Shown here: in pieces, positions 1 to 7,666 of the stretch
Numbering within the stretch: position 1 is the stretch's first letter
Layout of the letters: each line of letters starts with the position of its first letter
Origin: FEN-1297 sp046706945
GTDB taxonomy: Bacteria; Bacteroidota; Ignavibacteria; Ignavibacteriales; Ignavibacteriaceae
Assembly: GCA_046706945.1 (NCBI GenBank)
Contig: JBJKOY010000310.1
Coordinates: forward strand, 1 to 40,386
Direction of reading: 5' to 3'
Length of the DNA stretch: 40,386 nt
Made by a program: the position numbers and the translations under genes
Notes under the pieces: model-generated
What the model was told of the DNA's origin: nothing
The model's database searches: none
Seen by the model: the letters and a program-made list of their open reading frames with translations, nothing else

Positions 1-667
1 CCATCGGAGTACTTAAAAGTATGTTCGGTACCACTTCCAGTTTGTCCAGGTCAATATCCGGCTGGTAAAACCTGTTGAATAAAACCAGACCGTTGGCGCC
101 TGCTTTGTCAAGCTGGTGAGCCATCCATGCGGTAGAACTGAAGAACGGCCCTAATTTAACCGCGATGGGAATACTTACCGCGTCCCTAACGGCTTTGACT
201 ATATCAATGTAAGACTGATCGATTTCCGAGCCGCTTTTATTTAAATCCGTGGCCAGCCTGTAAATGTTGAGTTCCATCGCATCTGCGCCTGCTTCTTCTA
301 TCCTTTGGGCGTATTCGACCCATCCGCCGACCGACTTGCCGTTCAAACTTGCAATAATAGGAATTTCCACCGCGTCTTTAGCTTTTTCTATATGCTTCAA
401 ATATTCTTCGGGGCCCATATTAAAATTTATTCCGGAAGGAAAATAATTGGACGCCTCGGCATTGCTGTCGGAGTGTGCCGAAGTATGATAGTACAATTCA
501 ATTTGTTCGTTTTCAATCTGCTCTTCAAAAATAGAATACAGAACCACGGCTCCCGCACCGGCATCTTCCATAGCCTTAATATTGCCTATATCCTGGGATA
601 AAGGTCCTGCCGACGGCACAATAGGGCTTTTTAGTTTTAATCCCAAATAAGTCGTTGATATATCCAT
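1..667 (-). CDS. Dihydroorotate dehydrogenase-like flavoprotein (partial, 3' end outside window)
   Basis: The minus-strand frame opens at an ATG (665-667) and stays open for 222 codons to the window edge, so the C-terminus is missing. The visible protein starts MDISTTYLGLKLKSPIVPSA and has the alternating strand/helix pattern of the class 1 DHOD-type FMN TIM barrel, with the motifs NGKSVGGW, AVKLGPFFS and NGLVLFNRFYQP. Genuine PyrD enzymes have an Asn-x-Ser-Cys-Pro-Asn substrate loop; here the matching stretch reads ELNIYRLATD, so orotate chemistry is unlikely. It lies 67 bp downstream of nifJ on the same strand and is probably cotranscribed, so I infer a redox role linked to PFOR, with unknown substrate. 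An AGAGGT-like ribosome site precedes the ATG. The family call is good; the function is not known. Confidence 0.85.
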   Translation of the reverse strand, partial: MDISTTYLGLKLKSPIVPSAGPLSQDIGNIKAMEDAGAGAVVLYSIFEEQIENEQIELYYHTSAHSDSNAEASNYFPSGINFNMGPEEYLKHIEKAKDAVEIPIIASLNGKSVGGWVEYAQRIEEAGADAMELNIYRLATDLNKSGSEIDQSYIDIVKAVRDAVSIPIAVKLGPFFSSTAWMAHQLDKAGANGLVLFNRFYQPDIDLDKLEVVPNILLSTPM

Positions 668-693
668 TATATTACCTCTGTTTTAATATTACC

Positions 694-719
694 GAACCTG
701 CCCGCGAAGGGGCAGGTTC
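694..719. promoter_or_regulatory. Perfect 10-bp inverted repeat between nifJ and the DHOD-like gene
   Basis: GAACCTGCCC (694-703) and GGGCAGGTTC (710-719) pair perfectly across a 6-nt loop. On the minus strand the hairpin is followed by mixed AT sequence rather than a U tract, so it is not a canonical intrinsic terminator. It may be an mRNA-processing or stability hairpin that sets the expression ratio of nifJ to the gene after it. Confidence 0.6.
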
Positions 720-734
720 ATATTTTAGGAATTT

Positions 735-3700
735 TTACTTGTTATCGGTCCTGGTCGATGCCAGCTGTTCGTACACTTTCCACTTTTCAATCACATCGTT
801 TTGAGCTTCTTCCATTAATTTTTTAGCTTCCTCAGGATGCGATTTAGTCAGCATCTTGTAACGCGTCTCCATATATGCGTAATCTTTAAGAGGGATCTTC
901 ATGCCTTTCGATTCGAGTTTGAAAGGATTTTTTCCTTCCTTTGCCAATTCCGGATTATACCTGTAAAGCTGCCAGTAGCCGGAATCGACCGCGGCTTTCT
1001 GGTTCTGCATGCCGGCGCCCATATCGATTCCGTGAGCGATACAATGGCTGTATGCAATTATCAGTGACGGACCGTCGTATGCTTCCGCTTCTATGAATGC
1101 TCTTACGGTCTGCACGTCGCTTGAACCCATAGCAACCTTTGCAACATATACGTTGCCGTAGGAAATAGCCATCAGCCCGAGATCTTTTTTAGCCAGAGGC
1201 TTTCCGCCCGCGGCAAACTTTGCGACCGCTCCGCGCGGGGTTGATTTCGACATCTGTCCGCCGGTATTCGAATACACTTCGGTATCGAGAACCAGAACGT
1301 TTACGTTTTTACCCGAAGCAAGTACGTGGTCCAGCCCGCCGTAGCCTATATCGTAAGCCCATCCGTCGCCGCCCATAATCCAAACCGATTTCTTAACAAG
1401 ATAATCGCTGAGGCTCAACAAATGATTGATCTGCGCGGTCTTTCCGTTTGCGCCGTTCTTCAACAGATTACTCAATTTTTCATTGACGATTTTAACTCTT
1501 TCGCGCTGTTCGTATATACCCGCTTCATCGCCCTGCTTGGCTGTTAAGATTTCCTCTACCAGCTGTTCGCCGAGCTCCGAAGCCAGTTCCTTTGCAAGAT
1601 TTTTCGCCTGGGTATTATGCTTGTCAATCGCCAGTCTGAAGCCCAGACCGAATTCGGCGTTGTCTTCGAACAGCGAATTCGACCAGGCAGGACCTCTGCC
1701 GTCGCCGTTAACGGTCCAGGGAGTAGTCGGTAAGTTGCCGCCGTATATCGAAGAACATCCGGTTGCGTTCGCAACGATCATTCTGTCGCCGAACAATTGG
1801 CTTGCCAGTTTAACGTAGGGAGTTTCGCCGCAGCCCGTGCAGGCACCGGAGAATTCGAACAAAGGCTGTAAGAACTGCGAGTCTTTAATAGCGGTTGTTT
1901 TAACTTTCTTCCTGTCGACATCCGGCAGAGTGAGGAAGAAATCCCAGTTGACTTTTTCCTGTTCCCTTATCGGGAGCTGCGGGGCAAGATTAATAGCTTT
2001 AAGACGGGTTTCTTTTTTATTCTTGGCCGGACAAATATCCACGCATATCCCGCAGCCGGTGCAGTCTTCAACCGCTACCTGTATTGTATATTCGAGATTT
2101 TCGCCGTAGTCTTTTGCTTTGAACGGAACGTGTTTAAATGTTTCGGGAGCGTTCTTAAGGAGATCCCGGTCGAACACTTTAGCGCGGATAGTAGCATGCG
2201 GGCAAACGATTACGCACTTGTTGCATTGAATGCATACTTCCGGATCAAATACCGGTACCTCAAGGGCAATATTCCGTTTCTCCCATTGCGCCGTGCCCGT
2301 TGGGAAAGTACCGTCCGCAGGCATCTTGCTGACAGGTAGGAAGTCGCCCCTACCCGAAATAAGAGTAGCCGTAACGTCACGTACAAATTCGGGCGCCTTA
2401 TCTGAGACCGCAGGCAGGAACTGGATCTTGCTGGTAACATGTTCGGGGACAATAACTTCATTCAAATGCGCCAGTGCCTGGTCTACGGCGTTATAGTTCA
2501 TCTGGACGATTTTATCGCCCTTCTTGCCGTAAGTTTTTTTAATGGTATCCTTAATCATAGCTATCGATTCGTCCTTGGACAGTATCTTGGATATTGCAAA
2601 GAAGCATGTCTGCATTATGGTATTTATTCTCTGTCCCATCCCTGTTTCCGCCGCGACTTTATACGCGTCTATAACATAGAACCTCATTTTCCTTTTAATA
2701 AGATCGCTTTGTATTTTTTCGGGCAGCGAATCCCATACTTCTTCTTTCGGCACAGTCGTATTTAACAGAAAAGTCGCGCCTTCAGCCGCATCTTCCAGCA
2801 TATCCATTTTTTCAAGGAACACCTGCTGGTGGCATGCTATAAAGTTGGCCGTATTAATTAAATAGGTGGATTTGATTTTCTTGGGCCCGAAACGTAAGTG
2901 AGAGACCGTAGTGGACCCGGATTTTTTGGAGTCGTATACGAAATAACCCTGTGCATTAAAATCGGTACCCTCTCCGATTATTTTGATGGAATTTTTATTT
3001 GCACCGACCGTTCCGTCGGCGCCCAGCCCGTAAAACTTGCCTCTGAATGTTTCTTCGGATTCGACGGAAAAGGAAGCATCGTAGTCAAGGCTTGTGTTTG
3101 TAACGTCGTCTACAATACCCACGGTAAAGTGATTTTTCGGATTTTCTTTCTTCAGTTCTTCAAAGACGCCGTTCACCATAGCGGGTGTAAATTCTTTTGA
3201 TGACAACCCGTAACGGCCGCCGATAACCTTGGGGAAAGCAAAGCCGAGCCGGCCCGCCATATATTTTTCGGATATTGCGTTTATTACATCAAGGTAAAGG
3301 GGTTCGCCTGCGGAACCTGGTTCTTTTGTCCTGTCCAGGACGGCAATGGACTTTGTAGTTGCCGGCAATGCATTAATAAAATGATCGATAGAAAAAGGTC
3401 TGTACAATCTTACTTTTATTACTCCTACTTTTTCTCCTTTTTCCGCCAGGTAATCCACCGTTTCTTCGGCGGCTTCCGCACCCGAGCCCATAAGAATAAT
3501 TATCCTTTCGGCATCCTGGGCGCCGATATAATCGAACAGGTGATACTGCCGTCCGACTACTTCCGCAAATTTATCCATTTGTTTCTGTACAATATCCGGG
3601 CATGCAAGGTAAAATTTGTTTACGGTTTCCCTGCCTTGAAAATAAACGTCAGGGTTCTGCGCGGTTCCGCGGATAACGGGACGGTCGGGACTTAAAGCTC

Positions 3701-4316
3701 TTTTACGGTGGGCGATAACCAGTTCGTCGTCTATCATTGCGCGCATATCCTCAATCGAAAGCTGTTCGATTTTCATGACCTCGTGAGAGGTTCTGAAACC
3801 GTCGAAGAAATGAAGGAACGGTACTCTCGATTCCAGCGTAGCAGCCTGAGCGATCAAAGCAAAATCCATAACTTCCTGAATCGAATTAGAGGCAATCATC
3901 GCAAATCCGGTAGATCTTGTCGCCATAACATCGCTATGGTCGCCGAAGATCGAAAGCGCCTGAGCCGCAATTGACCTTGCCGAAACATGAAAAACGGTCG
4001 ACGTTAATTCTCCCGCGATCTTAAACATGTTCGGTATCATCAAAAGAAGACCTTGAGAAGCCGTGAATGTTGTTGTTAAAGCTCCGCTTTGAAGAGCGCC
4101 GTGAACACTTCCAGACGCGCCTCCCTCACTTTGAAGCTCGCTGACGGAAGGTATCTCGTTCCATAAATTTCTTTTACCTTCGGCAGACCAGGCGTCGCAC
4201 CATTCTCCCATCGGCGATGAGGGTGTTATAGGGTAAATTGCTATCACTTCGTTAGTATTAAAAGCTACATAACCGGCAGCTTCATTACCATCTATTGTTA
4301 CTTTTTTCCTTTCCAT
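735..4316 (-). CDS. nifJ: Pyruvate:ferredoxin (flavodoxin) oxidoreductase
   Basis: This 1193-residue protein is a full-length single-chain PFOR, which converts pyruvate, CoA and oxidised ferredoxin to acetyl-CoA, CO2 and reduced ferredoxin in the cytoplasm. The N-terminal pyruvate domain carries YPITPSSPMGEW near residue 28. Two ferredoxin-type [4Fe-4S] motifs follow, CIQCNKCVIVC from about C695 and CTGCGICVDIC from about C752. The C-terminal TPP domain has the CTGCGE proximal cluster motif near 824 and GDGWAYDIGYGG near 983, followed by LDTEVYSNTGGQ. Domain order and length match the family (about 1170-1200 residues). The ATG at 4314-4316 opens the conserved start MERKKVTIDGNEAAGYVAF. Two TATAAT-like hexamers lie upstream on the minus strand (4341-4346 and 4378-4383), without a clear -35. 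The DHOD-like gene follows in the same direction. Confidence 0.98.
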   Translation of the reverse strand: MERKKVTIDGNEAAGYVAFNTNEVIAIYPITPSSPMGEWCDAWSAEGKRNLWNEIPSVSELQSEGGASGSVHGALQSGALTTTFTASQGLLLMIPNMFKIAGELTSTVFHVSARSIAAQALSIFGDHSDVMATRSTGFAMIASNSIQEVMDFALIAQAATLESRVPFLHFFDGFRTSHEVMKIEQLSIEDMRAMIDDELVIAHRKRALSPDRPVIRGTAQNPDVYFQGRETVNKFYLACPDIVQKQMDKFAEVVGRQYHLFDYIGAQDAERIIILMGSGAEAAEETVDYLAEKGEKVGVIKVRLYRPFSIDHFINALPATTKSIAVLDRTKEPGSAGEPLYLDVINAISEKYMAGRLGFAFPKVIGGRYGLSSKEFTPAMVNGVFEELKKENPKNHFTVGIVDDVTNTSLDYDASFSVESEETFRGKFYGLGADGTVGANKNSIKIIGEGTDFNAQGYFVYDSKKSGSTTVSHLRFGPKKIKSTYLINTANFIACHQQVFLEKMDMLEDAAEGATFLLNTTVPKEEVWDSLPEKIQSDLIKRKMRFYVIDAYKVAAETGMGQRINTIMQTCFFAISKILSKDESIAMIKDTIKKTYGKKGDKIVQMNYNAVDQALAHLNEVIVPEHVTSKIQFLPAVSDKAPEFVRDVTATLISGRGDFLPVSKMPADGTFPTGTAQWEKRNIALEVPVFDPEVCIQCNKCVIVCPHATIRAKVFDRDLLKNAPETFKHVPFKAKDYGENLEYTIQVAVEDCTGCGICVDICPAKNKKETRLKAINLAPQLPIREQEKVNWDFFLTLPDVDRKKVKTTAIKDSQFLQPLFEFSGACTGCGETPYVKLASQLFGDRMIVANATGCSSIYGGNLPTTPWTVNGDGRGPAWSNSLFEDNAEFGLGFRLAIDKHNTQAKNLAKELASELGEQLVEEILTAKQGDEAGIYEQRERVKIVNEKLSNLLKNGANGKTAQINHLLSLSDYLVKKSVWIMGGDGWAYDIGYGGLDHVLASGKNVNVLVLDTEVYSNTGGQMSKSTPRGAVAKFAAGGKPLAKKDLGLMAISYGNVYVAKVAMGSSDVQTVRAFIEAEAYDGPSLIIAYSHCIAHGIDMGAGMQNQKAAVDSGYWQLYRYNPELAKEGKNPFKLESKGMKIPLKDYAYMETRYKMLTKSHPEEAKKLMEEAQNDVIEKWKVYEQLASTRTDNK

Positions 4317-4649
4317 CTTCTTCCCAAATTTTTAAGTGAAATTATAATCTGTATTAAGCGACTGATTTCGGCCAAATATTATACCAACCTTTAATTTGCT
4401 CTATAAGCCCTTATTCTTCGGCAATTTTATCAAAAAAGGTAAAACATTTATTGCATGTCCTAAGTTTTTCTTGAAATTGAGAATTGTACTTCAAAAGGGA
4501 TAAAAATATCCGAAAAGTTGCTTGCCCGGTTATTAAGTGCCGGGTTTTTAACTCTATGCATTCCGTCTTCGCATATAAATACTTGTTAAAATTTGATCTG
4601 AATCCTTATTTTTATTTTTTCATCATATGTCGAAAAAACCGGAAGAATA
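4317..4649. other. 333-bp spacer between divergent nifJ and glutaredoxin genes
   Basis: No convincing gene is present. The spacer must hold the nifJ promoter (minus) and the glutaredoxin-groES promoter (plus). On the plus strand there is a run of small hairpins: TTGAA (4471-4475) with TTCAA (4490-4494), GGATA (4498-4502) with TATCC (4507-4511), then a terminator-like hairpin at 4525-4549. A short plus-strand transcript or a leader of the glutaredoxin operon could account for them. Confidence 0.5.
4525..4549 (+). terminator. Intrinsic terminator-like hairpin in the leader of the glutaredoxin-groES pair
   Basis: CCCGG (4525-4529) pairs with CCGGG (4540-4544) across a 10-nt loop and is followed at once by TTTTT. 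This is a rho-independent terminator pattern on the plus strand, although the stem is short. No plus-strand gene lies upstream within the spacer, so it would end either a small RNA or a conditionally terminated leader. The glutaredoxin ATG is 100 bp further on. Confidence 0.55.
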
Positions 4650-4898
4650 ATGGAATCACAGCCAAAAGTTATAATGTTTACCACACCGACCTGCAGTTTT
4701 TGCAATGCAGCCAAAAGGTATCTAAGAGAAAAAAGCATAAAATTTACGGAAGTTGACGTAAGCCGGGACATTACTGCCGCAAGAGACCTGCAGCGCAGGA
4801 CCGGACAGACAGGCGTGCCCGTAATTCTTATAAACAACCGGCCTATCGTAGGTTTCGACAGGCCTAAAATTAATCAAATGTTAAACATCAGAGGGTAG
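4650..4898 (+). CDS. Small glutaredoxin-family protein
   Basis: This 82-residue cytoplasmic protein has a thioredoxin fold of glutaredoxin/NrdH size. It starts with a beta strand (KVIMFTTP), then the redox motif CSFC (C15, C18), and has the cis-proline loop TGVPVI around residues 55-59 followed by IVGFDRPKI. It should carry out thiol-disulfide exchange. The two-cysteine motif fits NrdH-like or Uxx-star-like glutaredoxins better than monothiol ones, but the partner is unknown. A weak GGAAG site lies just before the ATG at 4650. groES follows after only 12 bp, so the two are probably one transcript. Confidence 0.9.
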   Translation: MESQPKVIMFTTPTCSFCNAAKRYLREKSIKFTEVDVSRDITAARDLQRRTGQTGVPVILINNRPIVGFDRPKINQMLNIRG

Positions 4899-4910
4899 CG
4901 GAGGAATAAA

Positions 4911-5183
4911 ATGAAAATTAAACCTATGGACGACCGACTTGTTCTAGAACTAATCGAAAAGGAAGAAAAAACGTCTTCAGGAATAATAATTCCCGATACG
5001 GCAAAAGAAAAACCTATTGTAGGCAGAGTTGTTGCGGTAGGAACAGACGAAGATTTAAGAGAAAAGATCAAAGAAGGCGATAAAGTACTTTTTGCAAAAT
5101 ACGGCGGTGAGGAAATTAATTTCAATAACAAGGACTATAAAATCGTGCAGCGCTCGGACGTCCTTGCAGTAATTGAAGATTAA
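4911..5183 (+). CDS. groES: Co-chaperonin GroES (stand-alone copy)
   Basis: The 90-residue product matches Cpn10 over its whole length: MKIKPMDDRLVLELIE at the N-terminus, the mobile loop EKTSSGIIIPDTAKEKP, GRVVAVG, then GDKVLFAKYGGEEI and the C-terminal SDVLAVIED. The segment between VGTDEDL and KEGDKV is shorter than in many GroES proteins. A strong GGAGG (4900-4904) sits 6 bp before the ATG. GroES normally precedes groEL, but here no groEL follows: the next gene is convergent and unrelated. I infer an extra or separately regulated groES coupled to glutaredoxin. Whether it is the genome's only groES cannot be told from this window. Confidence 0.95.
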   Translation: MKIKPMDDRLVLELIEKEEKTSSGIIIPDTAKEKPIVGRVVAVGTDEDLREKIKEGDKVLFAKYGGEEINFNNKDYKIVQRSDVLAVIED

Positions 5184-5213
5184 ATTTCTCAATTTTCTTT
5201 ATAGTCTTAGTTC

Positions 5214-5369
5214 TGAATTCAATTGTTCAATTGTTTAATTGTTCAATTGCTTAATGGTTTATTGTTCTGCATTTTGAATTTATAATAACGAATGCAGAAC
5301 AATAGACATCAATATTCAGAACAATTTGACAATTCAACAATATAACAATTCAACAATTAAACAATTTAT
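5214..5369. repeat. Period-8 degenerate array, inverted about a 14-bp hairpin
   Basis: Starting 30 bp after the groES stop, the spacer can be read in uninterrupted 8-bp steps. The left half repeats ATTGTTCA/ATTGTTTA (5222-5253) and the right half repeats its complement type CAATTCAA/CAATTAAA (5322-5369). At the centre TATTGTTCTGCATT (5260-5273) pairs perfectly with AATGCAGAACAATA (5291-5304). The array fills the junction between convergent groES and the acyl-CoA synthetase gene and may act as a two-way transcript end, though it has no classic GC-rich stem with a U tract. Confidence 0.8.
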
Positions 5370-5373
5370 AGTT

Positions 5374-7428
5374 TTATTCCGTTCGGATCCTGATGTCGAC
5401 GGCATACGGTTCGCCCTCATCGGAGATTATTACCGGGTTAAAATCAAATTCGGTTATTTCACTGTAATCCAGAAGCATTCGGGCAGCCGCGTTTATTATT
5501 TTTTTTATTTTCTTCAATGCGGCCGGTTTCTCGCCCCTTACTCCTTTTAAAATCCTGCCTATTTTTGTTTCTTCGATCAATTCATCGATATCCCATGCGG
5601 AGAGATAAGCCGACCTTACCGCGGTATCGCCTGTTATTTCAACGTACTTCCCCCCCGACCCGAACATAACGACCGGTCCGAAAGACCTGTCCCTGAATCC
5701 CCCGACCAGCAGTTCATGCTTTACTTTAATATATTCCTGCACCAGCAATTCATACGATGTTATGTTCCGTTTAAAAAAATTCTCTTTAATTTTCTGTCCG
5801 GCTGATTTCAAATCTTTCAGACTATTTATATCAATAAATACCGCCCCTTCATCCGATTTATGTATTACTTCTTTCGAAATGCCCTTTATTACGGCAGGAA
5901 ACCCGACCTTTAAGGCGGCATCCTTAAGTCCCGCAGGCTGACAAGACGCGAAAGCCGGAACGGGGATTTTATATTTCTTTATCAATTTAAAAGTTTCTTC
6001 CGGTTTTAATATGCCGTGTCCGCGTAATTTAACGACTTTTCTACCGGGCTTTAAAATACCGTTTCTATCTTTTTTATTTAAATGGAGCAAAATATTGGAA
6101 ACCACTTTTGCAGGGTCTTCGGGATTTTTGAACAAGGGCTTTCCGTACCGCGAATTCGTTCTGTAATCGTTCCAGAACTCGGGCAGAGGCATGACGACCT
6201 GATATACTGGTTTGCCGGAAGCGACGGAATTTACGCTTTCAATTACATCGAAAGCAGGCACCATAACCGGCTCCACGAACAGCGAAATTACGGCGTCGGT
6301 ATTGGGATCCGCAGTTAATATATTTATCGCGGCTTTGTATTGTTCCGGGGTTCCGCCGGGAAGGAGATCAACGGGATTTGATACGCTTCCTTCGCTCCTG
6401 ATTATCTCTCTTAATTTTTCCTTAGTCCCGCCCGTCAATTCGGCAAGTGCGAGCCCGTTTTTTTCAAAAGAGTCAACCGCCAGTATTGCCGGCCCCCCGG
6501 CATTGGTAATTACTGCAATTTTATTTCCCCCGGGCAGCGGAAAATTCTCGAAGCCTTTTGCGGTGTTAAACAATTCATTTAAAGTTTCGGCTCTAATTAT
6601 ACCGAACTGTTTCAGCAGAGAGCCGACCACCTTATCGCTGCTTCCCATTGCGCCCGTATGGGAGAGGGCCGCTTTAATTCCTGCTTCCGACCTGCCGGCC
6701 TTTAAAATTATTACGGGCTTGGCGGCCTTCAGTTTCTCCGATAAAAATAACAACGATTCTCCCTTCTCAAAACTTTCCAGGTACATGGTTACGGTCCTGA
6801 TATTTTCGTCTTCTGCCCAGAACTCCAGCAAATCGTTTTCCGAAATATCGGCCTTATTGCCTACGCTGATAAAATGCGCGAATTTTATATCCGTTTCCCT
6901 CAGGGAATTTAATACCGCAGCACCTATTGCGCCGCTTTGAGAGAGAAAAGCGGTGCTGCCCTTAACGGGTTTCTCGGCGACGAAAGTCGCGTTCAATTTT
7001 ATATCATTCATAGTAGAAATAACACCCATGCAATTCGGACCTACCAGCCGCGCTCCTGCTGCCTTTAATTTACCTGCAATTAAATTCTCAGCTTGGGCTC
7101 CCTCGCTTCCGGTTTCTTTGAAGCCCGCCGTAACTATAATTATTGACTTTACTCCCTTAGATAATAATTCTTCAACCGTGTCCTCAACCAGTCTGAACGG
7201 AACCGCAATTACGGCGAGATCGATATTTCCCGGGACGGCGGTTACGGAAGGATAACTCCTGATCCCCAATATCTCTTCAACGCCGGGGTTTACGGGAAAT
7301 ATTCTGCCAGTGTAGCCGTAAGATTTAATAGACCTCAGCAATTCGTAGCCGATGCTTTTCTCCCTGGAAGATGCCCCCGGGATACAAACCGAGGCCGGGT
7401 AAAAAAAATTTTTTATTGCGGTATCCAT
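5374..7428 (-). CDS. ADP-forming acetyl/acyl-CoA synthetase, fused alpha-beta subunits
   Basis: The 684-residue protein joins both parts of the ADP-forming CoA ligase family. The N-terminal CoA-binding domain has PGASSREKSIGYELL and VGPNCMG (about 129-135). The succinyl-CoA-synthetase-like domains follow with SQSGAIGAA near 163 and the phospho-histidine motif ALSHTGAMG, with H257 as the expected phosphorylated residue. The C-terminal ATP-grasp half begins near residue 480 and has the second conserved histidine in VIHKSDEGAV (H523), then VMFGSGG and ITEFDFNP. The enzyme converts acyl-CoA, ADP and phosphate to acid, CoA and ATP. With nifJ nearby, acetyl-CoA is the likeliest substrate and ATP-yielding acetate formation the role, but other acyl-CoAs cannot be excluded. 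It is convergent with groES. Confidence 0.93.
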   Translation of the reverse strand: MDTAIKNFFYPASVCIPGASSREKSIGYELLRSIKSYGYTGRIFPVNPGVEEILGIRSYPSVTAVPGNIDLAVIAVPFRLVEDTVEELLSKGVKSIIIVTAGFKETGSEGAQAENLIAGKLKAAGARLVGPNCMGVISTMNDIKLNATFVAEKPVKGSTAFLSQSGAIGAAVLNSLRETDIKFAHFISVGNKADISENDLLEFWAEDENIRTVTMYLESFEKGESLLFLSEKLKAAKPVIILKAGRSEAGIKAALSHTGAMGSSDKVVGSLLKQFGIIRAETLNELFNTAKGFENFPLPGGNKIAVITNAGGPAILAVDSFEKNGLALAELTGGTKEKLREIIRSEGSVSNPVDLLPGGTPEQYKAAINILTADPNTDAVISLFVEPVMVPAFDVIESVNSVASGKPVYQVVMPLPEFWNDYRTNSRYGKPLFKNPEDPAKVVSNILLHLNKKDRNGILKPGRKVVKLRGHGILKPEETFKLIKKYKIPVPAFASCQPAGLKDAALKVGFPAVIKGISKEVIHKSDEGAVFIDINSLKDLKSAGQKIKENFFKRNITSYELLVQEYIKVKHELLVGGFRDRSFGPVVMFGSGGKYVEITGDTAVRSAYLSAWDIDELIEETKIGRILKGVRGEKPAALKKIKKIINAAARMLLDYSEITEFDFNPVIISDEGEPYAVDIRIRTE

Positions 7429-7666
7429 AGTTGCCCCTTAAATAATTGTTGCAGGGTATAATAAAACTATAATATTTAAGCCGAAAAAAATAGTCCGCTG
7501 ACATTTTTCCTGATAACTTAATCCCGGAATTGTTATTTTAATCTTCGTGAAAATATGGAATTTAATCGATTAAGCCTTTAATTTTTTTTAAAAAATAAGA
7601 TAATATACTATTGAATTTTTGAAAATATATTATTGCCCGCATTAATTGCTTATATTTAAAATTGAT

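Noticed and set aside
1..667. Biosynthetic dihydroorotate dehydrogenase pyrD
   Set aside because: The substrate-binding Asn/Ser/Cys loop is replaced and the gene sits with nifJ rather than pyrimidine genes.
6212..6940. 242-codon plus-strand open frame inside the acyl-CoA synthetase gene
   Set aside because: It lies antisense to a well-conserved gene with clear motifs and its peptide has no recognisable domain.
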